Shown: one piece after another, positions 10,815 to 22,992 of the stretch
Numbering within the stretch: position 1 is the first letter of the stretch
How the letters are laid out: every line of letters starts with the position of its first letter
Assembly: GCA_030867875.1 (NCBI GenBank)
Contig: JAOWCC010001634.1
Location: 4,077,877-4,141,876 of the forward strand
Direction: 5' to 3'
DNA length: 64,000 nucleotides
DNA from: Actinernus sp. WN-2022
Lineage: Eukaryota > Cnidaria > Anthozoa > Actiniaria > Actinernidae
The notes under the pieces: generated by a model
The model's database searches: none
The model's input: only the letters and a program-made list of their open reading frames with translations
Told to the model about the DNA's origin: nothing
Made by a program: the position numbers and the translations under genes

Positions 10815-10845
10815 CAGGAACAGACAAATTGATTGTCTGTTCCTG
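10815..10845. repeat. Perfect short hairpin
   Basis: CAGGAACAGACAA and TTGTCTGTTCCTG form a perfect 13 bp stem with a 5 nt loop. No poly-T follows and no gene abuts it, so no role is assigned. Confidence 0.6.
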
Positions 10846-11389
10846 AAGATTGGAAGTTGTATTCTTTATTTTCTAACAGACCATGTAATAAATGTGTTTT
10901 CTAAGCGCTATGCTACATAATTTATTAAGCGATTATTTTGGCACCGAAGAGCAGTATAGCCTCTCAGACATAGATTAAGATAACCACAACTTAAAACCCG
11001 TAACTTAAAAAATGCTATACGAGTTTTAATAAAGATTTCGTGATGTACGACGAGCGACTCGGTTTGAATAATCACCGGAAATAATGAATGCTCCTAAAGT
11101 GCGGTGGATGTTAATTTCTGGAAAAAGTTAATGTTCTAAATTGTGGTTAATTTCATTGATTTAAAATTCGAGCAGTTTTGGATAGGATCACAACACCCGT
11201 AGTTCGTATTGTACACATTAGGGACGGCTGGAACGACGTGATGTGAAAAATGGTGTTATCGATAATTTGTTTATTACTCGGGTCAGGCTTTTGGTCGACA
11301 CGAGTCTTAAATCGCAAGTGATTATTTTTATTTTTTATTTTTTTATTTGTGTCTAGTTTCGGCGCCGTCGACCAATCAGATTTCGACTG

Positions 11390-11700
11390 GTCACGTGACA
11401 CGTACGTTGCGCCAGCCATGTGACATGTGAACAGTGGACAACATTTTCAGGTTTTTCAAGATGGCGGCGAGTGGGAGTTTTGACTTAGAAAAACCTTTAA
11501 TGTCAGCTGTTTTTTGTGTAAACCAAAGGTTCCTTCAAGCGCAATACCAAGTTTTTTGTCTTTTCTAAAGCTGAGAGGTGTTTCACGGGCTTTGGACGGG
11601 AATTTATCACATATTATGGGACATGCTTTAAGAGTATACTCGTGACAGTCTGCTCTGCGATCAACACTGACTATAAAGACAACAGCTTGTAAATGTAAGT
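11390..11700 (+). other. Possible promoter / first exon remnant (weak)
   Basis: A CACGTGA E-box and CATGTGACATGTG precede TTCAAGATGGCGGC, a YY1-like start context. The ATG opens a frame of only 35 codons (MAASGSFDLEKPL start), ending near 11,568. A consensus donor (AAT|GTAAGT) lies at about 11,694. It could be a noncoding first exon of a nested gene, or just a repeat. ATGGCGGC also occurs in several MITEs here. Confidence 0.2.
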
Positions 11701-12363
11701 AGCCGCTAATCTGAACATGATAACCTTTATACCAATTGACTGTCGTGTTGTTATTTATTGTTATTAACCTCTCGAAAGTATAGTAGAAATGACCCGATTT
11801 CTCAGTTCTCTGACTGACAGGGGCCTTTTAAAATATTATAATTTATATGCATGCACATGTATTTAAATGTTTATAAATTCGGGAACGAAAATCTAGCATG
11901 CAGTGAGTGAGTATAAACTGAGTAAGTAATCTGAAATGAAGATTTTTTCAAACGAACGATAAATGACTCTGATGTGGAAATCGCATATTTATCTGTGGCG
12001 TGTTATTGACACAAGACAGTTACCACCTAACACAATTATTGACTTGTTTTCTTCTTCTATTTTCCGGGTCTATTTACATCTGGCCTGTACCACTTTGTAT
12101 TTGATTATTATCTCTGGGTTCAGGCATTCTACAGTGTATTATCTTAATGTTTTTTTTAGAACTGACATAATGATATTATGTATAGCTAGAGTAGTGTATT
12201 TATCATTATTGCAAGTTTATATAATAAACTAAATTTGGTCCAGAACTGAGAGAGTATACTTACATGCAAGTGGCATTCTTTCTTTCCCTTCCCCTTTCTT
12301 GGTACCATTATATATCCATGCAAGCTAGATCTTGTTTCAGTGTTTTCCATCTGAGGTAGTCCT

Positions 12364-12491
12364 GGCTTAAGATAACCCTAAGGTTACCTTAAGGACCTAC
12401 CTTCTCATCATTGTATTTCTTATTATGCCTTATTACTCGTATACATTTCCATCATCTTATGAGAAAATAAATGTAATTGTTGTTGTTGTTC
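12364..12491 (+). mobile_element. Possible LINE 3' tail with (GTT)n
   Basis: AT-rich segment with AAAATAAATG followed by four to five GTT units, the form of other LINE tails in this window (3.4, 38.4 and 56.5 kb). There is no coding part, so the call is weak. Confidence 0.3.
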
Positions 12492-13201
12492 CTCAGTTCT
12501 TGGCGTCAGCATCGTCACTTTCACTCGGTCACGATCAGGAGTACGAGTACTTTTAAGAATTATTTGGGAATGAAAATTAATCTTGCCAAATGATAGAAAA
12601 AAATGAGTGAACATTGCATATTTCTTTGTGGCTTGCCATTATAAGTTTCAGTCTCCTTCAAGATGTAGAAAATGAGTACTAGCACAGTGGCAGCTCACTA
12701 ATACTAGAAAATGGTGGTCTGTAGTTGACGCCCCCAATAGAAAATATTGTATTGAGAATTGAGCCTGAATTTCAGCCGTCTCCACTGGTTTGTTATTGAG
12801 AATTACAAATAGATGACTTTATTATTTTCACATTTAGAACTACATTACCTAACTATTCACAATGAATAGCAACATTATGTGGAATTTGTTGTTCTAAATT
12901 GCTTGATTTCTTGTAGTCGTACTGCACCTGATATAATTACAATGCATCAAATTTGAGTGACTCGATATCGTGCAGACTACATGTACTCAAATAACCATTG
13001 CACTTCAATGAACAATACCCAATAACATACTAAGTTTTTTTAAATAATTCTAACGACCCTCAATGAACAATAATATTGAAAAGAAAGTAATATTAAACTA
13101 CAGAATTGAAGGAAATTGTGGCTGAAATGTACATGCACATCATGTATGTATGTGTGTGTTGTGTGTGTATTATGGCTCTATCATTTCCAACCCCCCATCC
13201 T

Positions 13202-13255
13202 GCATATACCATAACCCTAAACGCTAAACCCTAACCTAACCCCCCCCCCCCCCGG
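13202..13255. repeat. Telomere-like and poly-C low-complexity tract
   Basis: Irregular CCCTAAAC/CCCTAACC units followed by about 15 C. Similar short CCCTAA runs occur at 16,315-16,345 and 49,380-49,395. Too short and irregular for a telomere. Confidence 0.55.
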
Positions 13256-14402
13256 CATACGTGGGGCATTATTTTGCACATTGACATTTGACAGACAAGA
13301 GCATCAGTAGAGAACCAATTCTCTGGCTACTCTAGCACAAACCATGTTCACACAAAATTATGCTAGAACTCCATGCAGTACATGCTATAGATGGCCTGAG
13401 TTAAGGCCACTCAAGGCCTCTTGTTATCGTTTCTTTTCTTCGACTTTTGTTGCATTTCTCATCCACGTTTTCGAAACATAGAATGTGCACAGAGTTCCGT
13501 TTAGGCCGAACGAATAGCAGTGCCATTTACGTTTTCAGGTTCTCGCCCTCTACGGAACGTAAAACTCAGTGTTTTCACGTCGACGTGTTTTTGCAGACAA
13601 CGGCTAAAATGAATGCAGCTACATGCATTTTCACGTGAAGTTATTGTATTTTGTTATTAAGTCCATTGTTTCAATGCGTTTCCGTCGACGTTGCCGTCGT
13701 GGTATCTTAAAGTCTCTATTGTGTAATTCATGCAAAGCGAGAAATTAATTATTTCGTGAAACAAAAATATATATATGCCGCGACCTTCAGCGGAAAGTAG
13801 GATACATTTTAAAGATGTGTTTTTAAAATTATATTTTAATACAGAACTAGCCATAATCACCGGTATATGATGTGTGTTGACGTGAATTGATTTTGTCAAG
13901 TTACGTGCAACGGCCTTTTAATGGATAATATCATTATGAAATACAATCATATTATATTTTCATAGCATAGACATAAAAAAAAATTAGTATTTTCCTGAAT
14001 TAAAATATCAGGGAATGTTAGTAGGGTTCAAATGTGTATACCTGTCTGCCGGCGATTACAAAGAAGCTAGAAATACTTACGTACTGGCAATATCTAGTCC
14101 GTTAAGGTACGTTTTTCCCTTAAATAAAAGAACTAGAAAAATATGTTCCCTTGCTAGACCAGTCCAATAATACCCTCATTGAAAATTTGTGCAAAATTAT
14201 CTTAGATATGATTTTAGTCTTAAAAATTTTTTTGGATCCAATGTAACTAGAATTCTACTTTCTTGACAAGTCGGTTTTAAAGAGGGAAACAGATAGGTTA
14301 TTTCCCAGCCGAAGGATTAAAGAGTGAAGCGATCTATAAACCTCATCATTCATAATGTCCTCCTAATTTGCATAATGTGGAAGGTAAATCTGTAGGTTTA
14401 AC

Positions 14403-14695
14403 CATAGTTAATAGAGTGGAATGGTTATGAAACCCGGCAAACTTCAAAGGGGCTAACAAAGGCGCTGCGATTTATGTTGGAAGGGGGCAAGACAAAAGAT
14501 TGTGCACGGTCATAGTTCATTAGCGTCCCCTGAACGACTGAACTCACACGTTTCTATTGGCTGATTGATTAACACATTGGAATTTCTATTGTGTTTTGTG
14601 CAGGGTCACGGTTGAAAAAAGCTAACAAAGACATATAACAAAGAAGGTCGCTGGGTTTCATAACCATTCCACTCTATTAACTATGGTTTAACCAC
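14403..14695 (+). mobile_element. 293 bp MITE with 7 bp target duplication, copy 1
   Basis: Inverted ends CATAGTTAATAGAGTGGAAT / ATTCCACTCTATTAACTATG, with further pairing into GGTTATGAAACCC. It is flanked on both sides by GTTTAAC (14,396-14,402 and 14,696-14,702). The interior is homologous in reverse orientation to 60,255-60,535. The family is unknown. A 7-8 bp duplication would fit a hAT-like source, but the ends do not show a clear hAT consensus. Confidence 0.82.
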
Positions 14696-14947
14696 ACGAA
14701 AGATCACATTAAAACTAGTAATTGTTTTCAGGTTTAGAGCAATGTGAAGAATTGCTGTTAATCTAGCTCATTACCAGGTTATAGGCATTTCAAATGCAGA
14801 TAAAACGGACGAAAGCGAGGCTGGACATGTATCGGTTGTTTTTCTCATACAAATCTTTTAAATTTTAAATTTCTATAGCTACAGTACTCAAATTTCTCAA
14901 GATCACTAATGTCGAAATGCTCTTTTGCATCAGTAAAGAGAATAGTT

Positions 14948-16073
14948 AAGTACAAATAGTTAAAGACTGTGTCCGAGCCCATGGTGCTTTGCGCCAATGT
15001 TATGATTAGTTTCTTTATCAACGGCCGCATAAATTAAAGGCCAGCTTTTAGTCGAACTAAAATGATCTCGATTGTTTATAAGTTTCATAAAAGAAGTAGA
15101 CATACACTTTGGATAACGAATTTCATAATTTCTACCGGATTAAAAACCCAATCGAGTCCACGAATTTCCCCCGGATGCTTCGAATATGATTTTAACAGTA
15201 CTCGGCAGGAAGCCAGTTGTACTGCCTTTATATTCTAATTCGGTTAACGAGTGCGACTTTTCACAACTCTACAAGCAAACACATACTCTTGCTACCTTTT
15301 TTTCATGTCTCCAGTATTGTTTAGCTGTATTTGAAGATCTCTACTTTCCTTCCGAATGATATATATTTTGAGTGCAAAATGACATATCGTACTCCCACTC
15401 GAGTCAAACTCACAGCGAAGTAACAGCTGAACTCGGCAGATTGAAGTTTGACCTGCGGTCGTAGTTTTGGTAGCAAGACTTTCTGGTCGTACTGGAGAAT
15501 GAAAAAAAGGTTAAGGGCATTACTTTCTCTGCTAATAAAAACGTAAAACATACACAGATAAGTCGTAACACCTCAGTGGAGCTGAGCCGTGCGAAATTAT
15601 AATTACGAATGACCTTGATGCCAGAAGTGGTTGCTTTGTATTTCCAACGAAGCCCGCCGGTCCCTTAGTGCAGCAAATCCCCGGGAAACTCACGTAGTAG
15701 TCCTTTTGAACCACAAGTGTTCTCTTATAGACCTAGAGAAAGTAAAATGTAGACTGCTGAACGATTATTTGTCGAGTCGCTTCGCCTCGCTTCGGCATTC
15801 CTCTCTACTCGCCACTCTAGACCGGGATTCGAATACATATCCAACTAAAGTTTCATTTTAAAAGGTATACATACAAAAGTTAAGATAAAAGAAAGTCAGT
15901 TAAGCATACATATCTATAAATAATTACACGATGGCCCAAACTAGAGATGGATTTCGAAAGATTCGAGAGTCGCATAATAACAACAACGATCTTTCTGATT
16001 TTCGTAGCCTACGAAAATGATTTGCGCGCGCAAAGCACCATGGGCTCGGACACAGGTCTTTAAGTACGGAAGC
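14948..16073. mobile_element. Candidate 1.1 kb element with ~40 bp inverted ends
   Basis: AAAGAC(C)TGTGTCC and GAGCCCATGGTGCTTTGCGC at 14,960-14,993 recur inverted at 16,028-16,066 almost without change, while the surroundings differ. The interior has only short open frames (for example 15,321-15,551 minus) without recognisable products. No target duplication could be fixed. Confidence 0.5.
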
Positions 16074-16886
16074 ATGAGAACAAATTTACTCGTTTACACA
16101 GGTTTCTAGGCTTCTCATCACTGATGTCACTTATCGTTATACCTGTAAGAGCTCCTTCTGCCGAGTTTGTTTGAACTCCCATATATAAGCCATGATAGGC
16201 ATATGCCGCGGTTAGGGTGTGGTTTTAGAGGTGCCGGATCCTTAAATAGATCCCAAGAGATTATTCTACCGGTAGGAATTGTAGGAATGACTGTATGAAT
16301 TACTAATTAGCTCTAAACACCCTAAACTTGGAGGGTTAGGGTTAGGTTTGGGATGAGGATTATTATGGTTGTAGGAATATGACATCACTGTAGGAATCCT
16401 ACAATTTCTATAGAAGTAATAATTATGTTACTTATATAGAGATAGGTCCGATTATTATCATTCTTAAATAAAATATCACCCTGGCAGTGACAACCCACTA
16501 GTTGGTTTATACTAAAACTCTATAGAAATACGGCAAATTATGCCAGCATCGTGGCAATGAACTCAATTGGAAACTCGGCGAAATAATTTCTACTACACTT
16601 TTCTAAAAATATTGAGCACTAAATTTAAATATACGAAGAACCAGCTACAGTACTGTAAGAAACGACAATGTTTTGTTGGTTTTATTAGAAACAAGCCAAT
16701 ATTTTATTGAACTCAAATACGAATTACAACATTCAATTCTGTGTACGAAGTTGAGTTTCTCGCAATTTGTGCGATACTAAACAGTATTTTTTTGCCAAAA
16801 AAGTCTGCTTTCGCTGCCTAAGCTCAATTAAAAACTATTGTTTGGTAGATTTAAGCCGCAGAACGTTTAAACAAATCCTGTCTTAA

Positions 16887-17761
16887 AGGAGCTCTGTCAT
16901 GAATAACAGGCCTATCCCGAGGAGCTCACAACATTGATTCAATCCGTCTACATCGCAGCCATCTCTCATTTTAGTATATAGTAGTTTATCTTTCATGTTT
17001 AGTTGTTCAAGTTTTATATTTACCAGAAATGTTCGTATTCAGATGTAGTTGTAATGAGATTTTGGGATGGCATCGACAAGAACTTCGAGCTTCGATGGCG
17101 GCTCAACTGCCAACTGGCCGTGATGGACGAAGAAAACAAATCTGGCCGCAGAAAGATTTTGAAGAGCCTGAAAGAACACTGGAGAACGTGTCAGGAAAGC
17201 CCACAAGAGTATAGGCCTTGTCTGGAACATTTACGAAGCCTGAAACGATTTCAAACACCGCTTTTGAGATGCGAGTTTCGTGTTTACAGTGCCCGGGTTT
17301 CGGCGGCCAGTGAAATGACGCTTCGGTCGTTCATTCCTGCTTGCATTCGTCCCCTTTAATACGTTTCTGACTACAAGAACTCTTGCATTTGTAAGTAGTT
17401 TTGTCTCCCTGAAAGTTGGAGAGAGAATAGATGAGTACATTTTGTAGGTTCTCATCGAGAAAGCACAACTCGCATACCTAGAAATGTAGTTTACGGTAAA
17501 ACACGATAAATTCGACATCCGGTCACTGAAACTCGCCAGAATGTGTTTCTCTTCAGCCTGAATCTCCATTGCAGCAGTGATAACAATACAAATATGTTTT
17601 TCTAACTGAATGCCTTCGAGTAAGAGCCAGTTTGTATTGTAAATATAACTGTCGTTGTATCGCGATCGCAAGGAACTGAAACTCATTACAATTTTTCAAG
17701 TCTTATGCATATCATTAAATTGCTTGAAACCTGTTCATGCGCATCTCATGACATAGCCCCT
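16887..17761. mobile_element. TTAA-flanked element, long copy 3 (875 bp)
   Basis: Ends AGGAGCTCTGTCATGA and TCATGACATAGCCCCT are inverted, flanked by TTAA at 16,883-16,886 and 17,762-17,765. It shares end sequences with the 258 and 289 bp elements but has a different, longer interior. Two overlapping opposite frames of 118 codons (17,003-17,359 +) and 151 codons (17,231-17,686 -) have no recognisable domain and are probably chance. Likely non-autonomous. Confidence 0.75.
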
Positions 17762-18577
17762 TTAAATCATTTCTAACTGATGATCTCGATGCACAAAATA
17801 GAAGCTGATTGAACTGAATAGAAATGGAAATGAAAAGTACAGCAAAATGTGGAGCACACATCAAGTTGATCAACAAACAAGAGCTACAGATGCTAAAAGT
17901 CCATGCATCCAGCGCCGTCCCTTTCGATTACTGTTGGTTAACTGATGAGGAATGTACGGTTCAGTATGACTCTCTACAGGTGCCGTAGAGGATGAGAAGG
18001 GCAAGGAAATCTGATCAAGCTCCTGATGAAAACAACCTGCCAACTGTATGCGACTATATGAGGCATGACGTCACACGGCGAATCGATGAAGACTGAACTA
18101 GTCTAGTCCTAGGAATACACAATGTACAAAACAACTGATGACCTGAGTGATGGTTTGCATGCTCTGTTGCTCTAGATTTCAAAGATAAATCCAAAATATC
18201 CTCCTTCTTGCAACACGTCTTAATCTCCCGTAAACTTTGTTTGGTACGAAAATCGGCGCCCGCTTGATTCACGCCGTGAAGTCCATGAGGCAAAATGAAC
18301 TGCTGAACATTACGTGCTGCCGTGTATTGTCAATCCAGTTTTAGCATTAGTCCATCTTCATCATTCTGTGCCATTTTGGGCTCCAAGGCTTTTCATAGCC
18401 AACGAACTATTTTCAAACTCGCTGAATCGGTTTGACGAAATTGACTGATTTGGTCATGTGATAAGTTCATGACGTAGCGACTGTGCGAGTTAGGAGAATT
18501 CATGTTTTGATGATCATTATATATAAACGCGCGATTTTCGTTCGTTTTACTTATTTTCTATGGGTTATTTTATAAAG

Positions 18578-18768
18578 GAAATAGAAAACATTTTTCCAGT
18601 GTTTCTATACTAAGTTATAGAAACACTTGTGGAAGTTTGGAAGAACTCGAAATAGCTGTGGAAATAATCGCCCTTCGAGCTCGTGTTCCCACAGCCATTT
18701 CTCGTTCTTCCAAACTCCCACTCGTGTTTCTATAACTCTATAGAAACACGGGAAATGTTTTCTATTTC
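18578..18768. mobile_element. Foldback MITE, ~190 bp
   Basis: Almost fully palindromic. GAAATAGAAAACATTT, GTGTTTCTATA, TTATAGAAACAC and GGAAGTTTGGAAGAAC are mirrored on the right as GTTCTTCCAAACTCCC, GTGTTTCTATAAC, TATAGAAACAC and AAATGTTTTCTATTTC. Only a short central part is unpaired. Confidence 0.75.
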
Positions 18769-20491
18769 TTAAATGCAGTTTTCTAAAAGCCGTTCCATTA
18801 GGGCCTCTTACCAAGCTCCATACATTATGAACCTATTTTCTCGAAAACAAGTAAATTTGTTTTCATCTTAAGGGTATGTTTCAATCGTGATGGTTTTCAT
18901 AATGGAGAAGGAGCATTCCTTTCATCAAGAGTAGTTAGGACCCTATTACAAATTACGACTTAGTACCGTCGAAAGCATTCATTCCCCATTCCGTTCACTT
19001 ACAAACCCCTCACACACTTCATTCGTTTCTAGCTACTATACTTTAAATATTTCGAATTTGTTGACATTTTTCTATTGTGCCTATGCTTAACTAGTATATT
19101 ACGTACGCTAAGGCCGATCTAGTAAGTATTCGAGGTTGGCGAAGGCATGTACTGTGTGGCAATCCTTGACATTGAATTGGTGGTTTTCATAACCCTCAAT
19201 CATAAATTTGGTTTGCATTGATAATATAAAATAAAACATTTTGATCCTTGTAGACCTAGCAAAAATACACTTATAACCCAAATTTGAACATTAGAATATT
19301 TCTTAAAGAAGCTGTGGGCGAATGGATGTCTGACAATTTTACAAATTTGTATGCGGCGCTCGCCATCTTGATTCCCTCTTTGAGACACCAATATGGCGGT
19401 CATAAAACTATGATACAAATAAAATTTTATTTCACATCAAAATCATTGGGTTTCACTTCAAAACTCTTTGGGTGCAACTTTTAAGGGTTCATAAAGTTAA
19501 AAAAGAAATTGGCTTTTTGTATTTTTGTCTTTTTGAAAACACCGACGCGCATATGCATGGATGTCAGGTTCTGAACAATAACTATTTATTTTATTCCATA
19601 ACGATTATATTTTATTTTAATATTCTCAGTGTGGCTGAATAAGATCCCTTTATATTATGTGAAAATACTTAACAAATAGAACATGGTTCTCCATATTCCA
19701 TAAAATATAATGCACGCTCGAAGTCTTGAAAAACTTCGGATGTACGAGCGGAACGCTCATGTATTCGGCAGCTTTTCCATTGAAAGTACATTATTTTCTT
19801 AAAGGACATAGGAAAACCATCTTTGTTTTATAATGTAAAATTCGATCTACGTGGTTCTATAGGTAGCTAACATGGAGGACATTAAGGAGAAGTTAGAGAA
19901 ATTAGAGAAGTTAGAGAAATTGCAGGAGACAAATGTGGAGCACCCTGGAAAATATCTTGCAGTTGGCTAATTCAAAGTCTGTTCCGTTTAACTCTTTACC
20001 GTCCGAGCCTGTAAATAGGAGACGCATGAGTCCGTTACTAGAACATTTATTGCATCACGTCTAGACATGATGGAAAGACGATGTTGCGATATTATGCGAA
20101 GGGATGTATGGCTTCAAAGTCCGAGCTATAACAGGGATCGCTCGACTCTTTCACCATGGAGAAAAGCTCATTTGTTTTGGCGATTGTTTCGTTTCTTCGA
20201 TTTTCACGATTTTAGAGGAGCTGAAAATCGGCTCAAAAAAACCTTCCCATTTGCACTTGAAACCAAGAACAAACACAAAATAACCACTCAGTCGTTACAG
20301 TACCTTGTTTAATCTTTCCAACCAGCAGGTTTGTTTTCACAAAACACACCAAGCGACGGTGAACCACGCCGATGTTTGCACTGCATTTCACTCGACCACA
20401 TTTTCCTGCTCCTACCTCCAATTGCATGCTGGGTAATGGACAAACAAATCACAAGGGGTCCCCCCTCTGGGACTCCGGTAGGTTTTTTTTA

Positions 20492-20592
20492 TAAGTCTTT
20501 TACCCCTACAACCAAGAGCGGTGATTTGGACTCAAGCCGTTGCTTTAAAGTGACAAAAACACATCCTAATAGGTTGAGCAGGGGTAAAAGAC
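20492..20592. repeat. Inverted repeat with AGTCTTTTACCCCT arms
   Basis: AAGTCTTTTACCCCTACAACC on the left pairs with the inverted copy ending GGGGTAAAAGACT on the right, about 100 bp end to end. Adjacent to the poly-G element that follows. Confidence 0.6.
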
Positions 20593-20617
20593 TGCCAACT
20601 GCAGGACGTGTCTGAAA

Positions 20618-20934
20618 CCCGGGGGGGGGGGGGGGGGGGAGGGGACTCCCCGGGGTACATAGATGCTCGTCGTACCTTTTAGGGTTCAAAATCAGGAGTT
20701 TGGTACCACTTAGGGTATCCACCATCAAACACATACATTTCTATGTAAAGCGATACCTTTTAGGGGTCGGGTGTCAATTGAATAAAAAAGCTGTTATCAA
20801 TTTACATTTTAATTATCTTTTAGGGGTCAAAATAAGCTTGAGCCACGCCCATTTTAGTACCTCTTAGGGGTCAAATCGAAAATGTCCGACGAGCATCCCT
20901 ACCCCTTTTATATGGGAGTCCCCCCCCCCGGGGT
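20618..20934. mobile_element. Poly-G-ended element with CTTTTAGGG units
   Basis: The left end is CCC plus about 20 G, then GGGGACTCCC and GATGCTCGTCG. The right end carries CGACGAGCATCC, GGGAGTCCC and a poly-C run, so the ends are inverted repeats. The interior has five CTTTTAGGG-like units (TTAGGGGTC), spaced irregularly. The partial copy at 9,456 shares both features. No coding region. Transposon family unknown. Confidence 0.65.
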
Positions 20935-21330
20935 CTGAAAGCACAACCACAACGGAAAAACCCTGTGAAATCCCCTCACAAGGCCTACTAAAAGCAAACC
21001 AAGTACTTTTCAGCCGTTCTCAGACTTAATGATGTCCTCAAGCTCTCTGACAGTGGCATTTTTCTCCAAAATTAGAGCACATTTCATTGGAAACCCTACA
21101 GAAGTTGCAATACATACCGTCGACCAGTTCGTAGAATTCACCCGAATGGCATTGTGGAGAAAGTTTGAGCCCTCGGCTTAAAAAGTAAGCAGTATTTAAC
21201 TACCCCGGGCTAGCCAAACTTGAACTGAGGGGGGAGGGTTGAGTTAGCTCTCAGGATTTCACCAATTGAGCTCACACACGATCGGACGACAAAGAGTTAA
21301 TAAGGTCAATCTTTTGAGCAATTTTAGAAT

Positions 21331-21700
21331 TTGAAGATAGTGTCTTTGGATACGAAACATCCTAACGCCAACTACTACTCTGCAGTGTTTCAAGCTATGC
21401 GCGAAAAAATGGCGTCGTCAGACGAGCAATTCAAGAGATATTTGCTGGTTCTCCTGGGAGATAAGGACCAAGAAAAAGTACTTGATGTGATTTTGAAAGT
21501 TTACATTAGTCACTGATGCGTTCAGCTATGCCTCTGTTAGGAGGCCGCTGCGGACGACAAAACCGAGCTACTGCGTACAGTGTTGTAATTGTAATGGTTA
21601 CGGGCATTTCCAGAGGAATTGTGATGCTCGTTGGCAGGATACATATGGGGCCGGCGGAACTGATGCAGCAGCCGGCGAAACGATGTGGATGGTACTGTCT
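21331..21700 (+). pseudogene. Gag-like fragment with CCHC zinc knuckle
   Basis: A 61-codon frame (MKIVSLDTKHPNANYYSAVF start) ends at 21,516. A frame shifted relative to it then encodes RPLRTTKPSYC and a CX2CX4HX4C zinc knuckle (CNCNGYGHFQRNC, about 21,575-21,620), typical of retroelement gag or LINE ORF1 proteins. It is followed 0.5 kb downstream by a tyrosine recombinase fragment on the same strand, so both probably belong to one DIRS-like copy. Broken by frameshifts. Confidence 0.6.
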
Positions 21701-22139
21701 GGACAGGGAATGCGGAGTTGAAGGATTGATCAACATCATGTAGCCTGACTGATACAGCGGCAGTTGCGACAGTGTGTAATAAATTGATTTGTTTGAACCA
21801 TAGATCTCGATTGTTACCATTAATATTTTGTTATTGGTATATACTAATAGTAGTAGTATTTTTTGAAGTACTTTTGGATTATAATACTTTTGTTAGGGGT
21901 TTTTCGTAATTTCCTTCATTCATCATTTATTTTCCCTTCCTTGATTAGGGTGAATAACTCTCATGGGTTAGCCCGAGTTCTGGGCTGCCTGTGGCCGTAC
22001 CGTTTTCGGGCGTGAGCAGTTTCTCTTTCCTGATCCGGGATACCATCCTCGCTAGTATTTTATTTTCTTGAGAGGGGGGAAGTTTTTTCCTCGGTTCTGG
22101 TCACATTTTTTAGTCGCCGCCTTTTCGTTTTTCTGCAGA

Positions 22140-22645
22140 TCCGCAATGTAAAGCGGAGACGAATCTCTGACTATGAGGGTTTTCATATTCCTTCCTGGAA
22201 AAAGCTATACAAGGAGTTTGAACACAAGTTGCTTAGTTTCCAACCTCTCAGGGAGAATACGCATTATATTACTATGGATGGGGTCCCCAGTCAGGAGGGA
22301 GCCACTGACATTCCCACTTTTGATGATGTGCTGGTTTTAAAAGAGACACAGCCTTTGTCCCAGCTACAGCTGCGATTTAGAGCGCACGTTTTTTCGCTTC
22401 ACGGGTTTAGGAGTGGCGCTGCCATTTCAATGGTGCTCGAAGATGTTATCTGTTCACTGAAATAATGGATAATGTCGGTTGGAAATCTAGCAAGACGGCT
22501 TTAAGTTATATCATATTAAGGTGGGCCTCAATCCGGCCGGTCCAGCGGCGAAGCTAGAGGATGTGAATACCGACTCAGGTAAATATTATAAAGCCACAAA
22601 TGAGTTGAAGGGTTTTGTCAGGGCTTTTTCATACTAAATCTGAAA
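22140..22645 (+). pseudogene. DIRS-like tyrosine recombinase C-terminal fragment
   Basis: Encodes HGFRSGAAISMVLED (the HxxR box), then, after a frameshift and stop at about 22,462, IMDNVGWKSSKTALSYI with the catalytic Tyr. The tail NELKGFVRAFS is the usual ending of cnidarian DIRS recombinases. The region upstream of HxxR (22,145-22,370) has no recognised motif. Lies inside the Kv intron, antisense to the channel gene. Confidence 0.75.
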
Positions 22646-22992
22646 CAGTATGAGCGAAATATAAGTATACGTATATTAGTTTATTTGAAAGATTAATAAG
22701 ATAAGGTTTGGAAGAGGGTATATAATAAGGGGATATAGAATAAAATGAGGTTAAGGGTCTCGTCTCTTAGGGGCGCCACTGTGAAGGGAGGAGTGGAACT
22801 TCCATACCTTATTAATGACAATACCCGAGGCAGAATAATACACTATTATATAAATACAATAATATAAAGCGTAGTGAAAACATGTAGGACTACTAAAGTA
22901 CAGCTGTGTACACATGCGTGGAACACTCGTGTTCAAACAATATATGAGCTTGTTAGCCTGGTATCAACAAACGTGGTAATATGACTACTTAC

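Larger units (their letters stand above)
6277..22992 (-). other. Kv channel intron, phase 2, 16.7 kb
   Basis: On the minus strand the donor is GG|GTAAGT at 22,993/22,992 and the acceptor is CTAG|TTATGG at 6,277/6,276. The two exons join in frame to give an intact potassium-channel signature. The intron interrupts the Gly codon of TVGYGD. It is filled with repeats listed separately. Stretches not covered by them (6,500-7,120; 9,820-10,810; 11,700-12,360; 12,500-13,200; 13,260-14,400; 16,075-16,885; 17,770-18,575; 18,770-20,490; 20,940-21,330) show no gene or repeat that I recognise beyond short simple sequence. Confidence 0.9.

Noticed and set aside
13202..13255. Interstitial telomere
   Set aside because: Units are irregular and the run is very short; better described as low complexity.
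17003..17686. Overlapping 118- and 151-codon frames on opposite strands as genes
   Set aside because: Both lie inside a TTAA-flanked element, show no domain, and overlap each other. Probably chance.
22930..22980. Primer-binding-site-like TGGTATCA as an LTR element border
   Set aside because: The match ends after eight bases and no paired LTRs were found.
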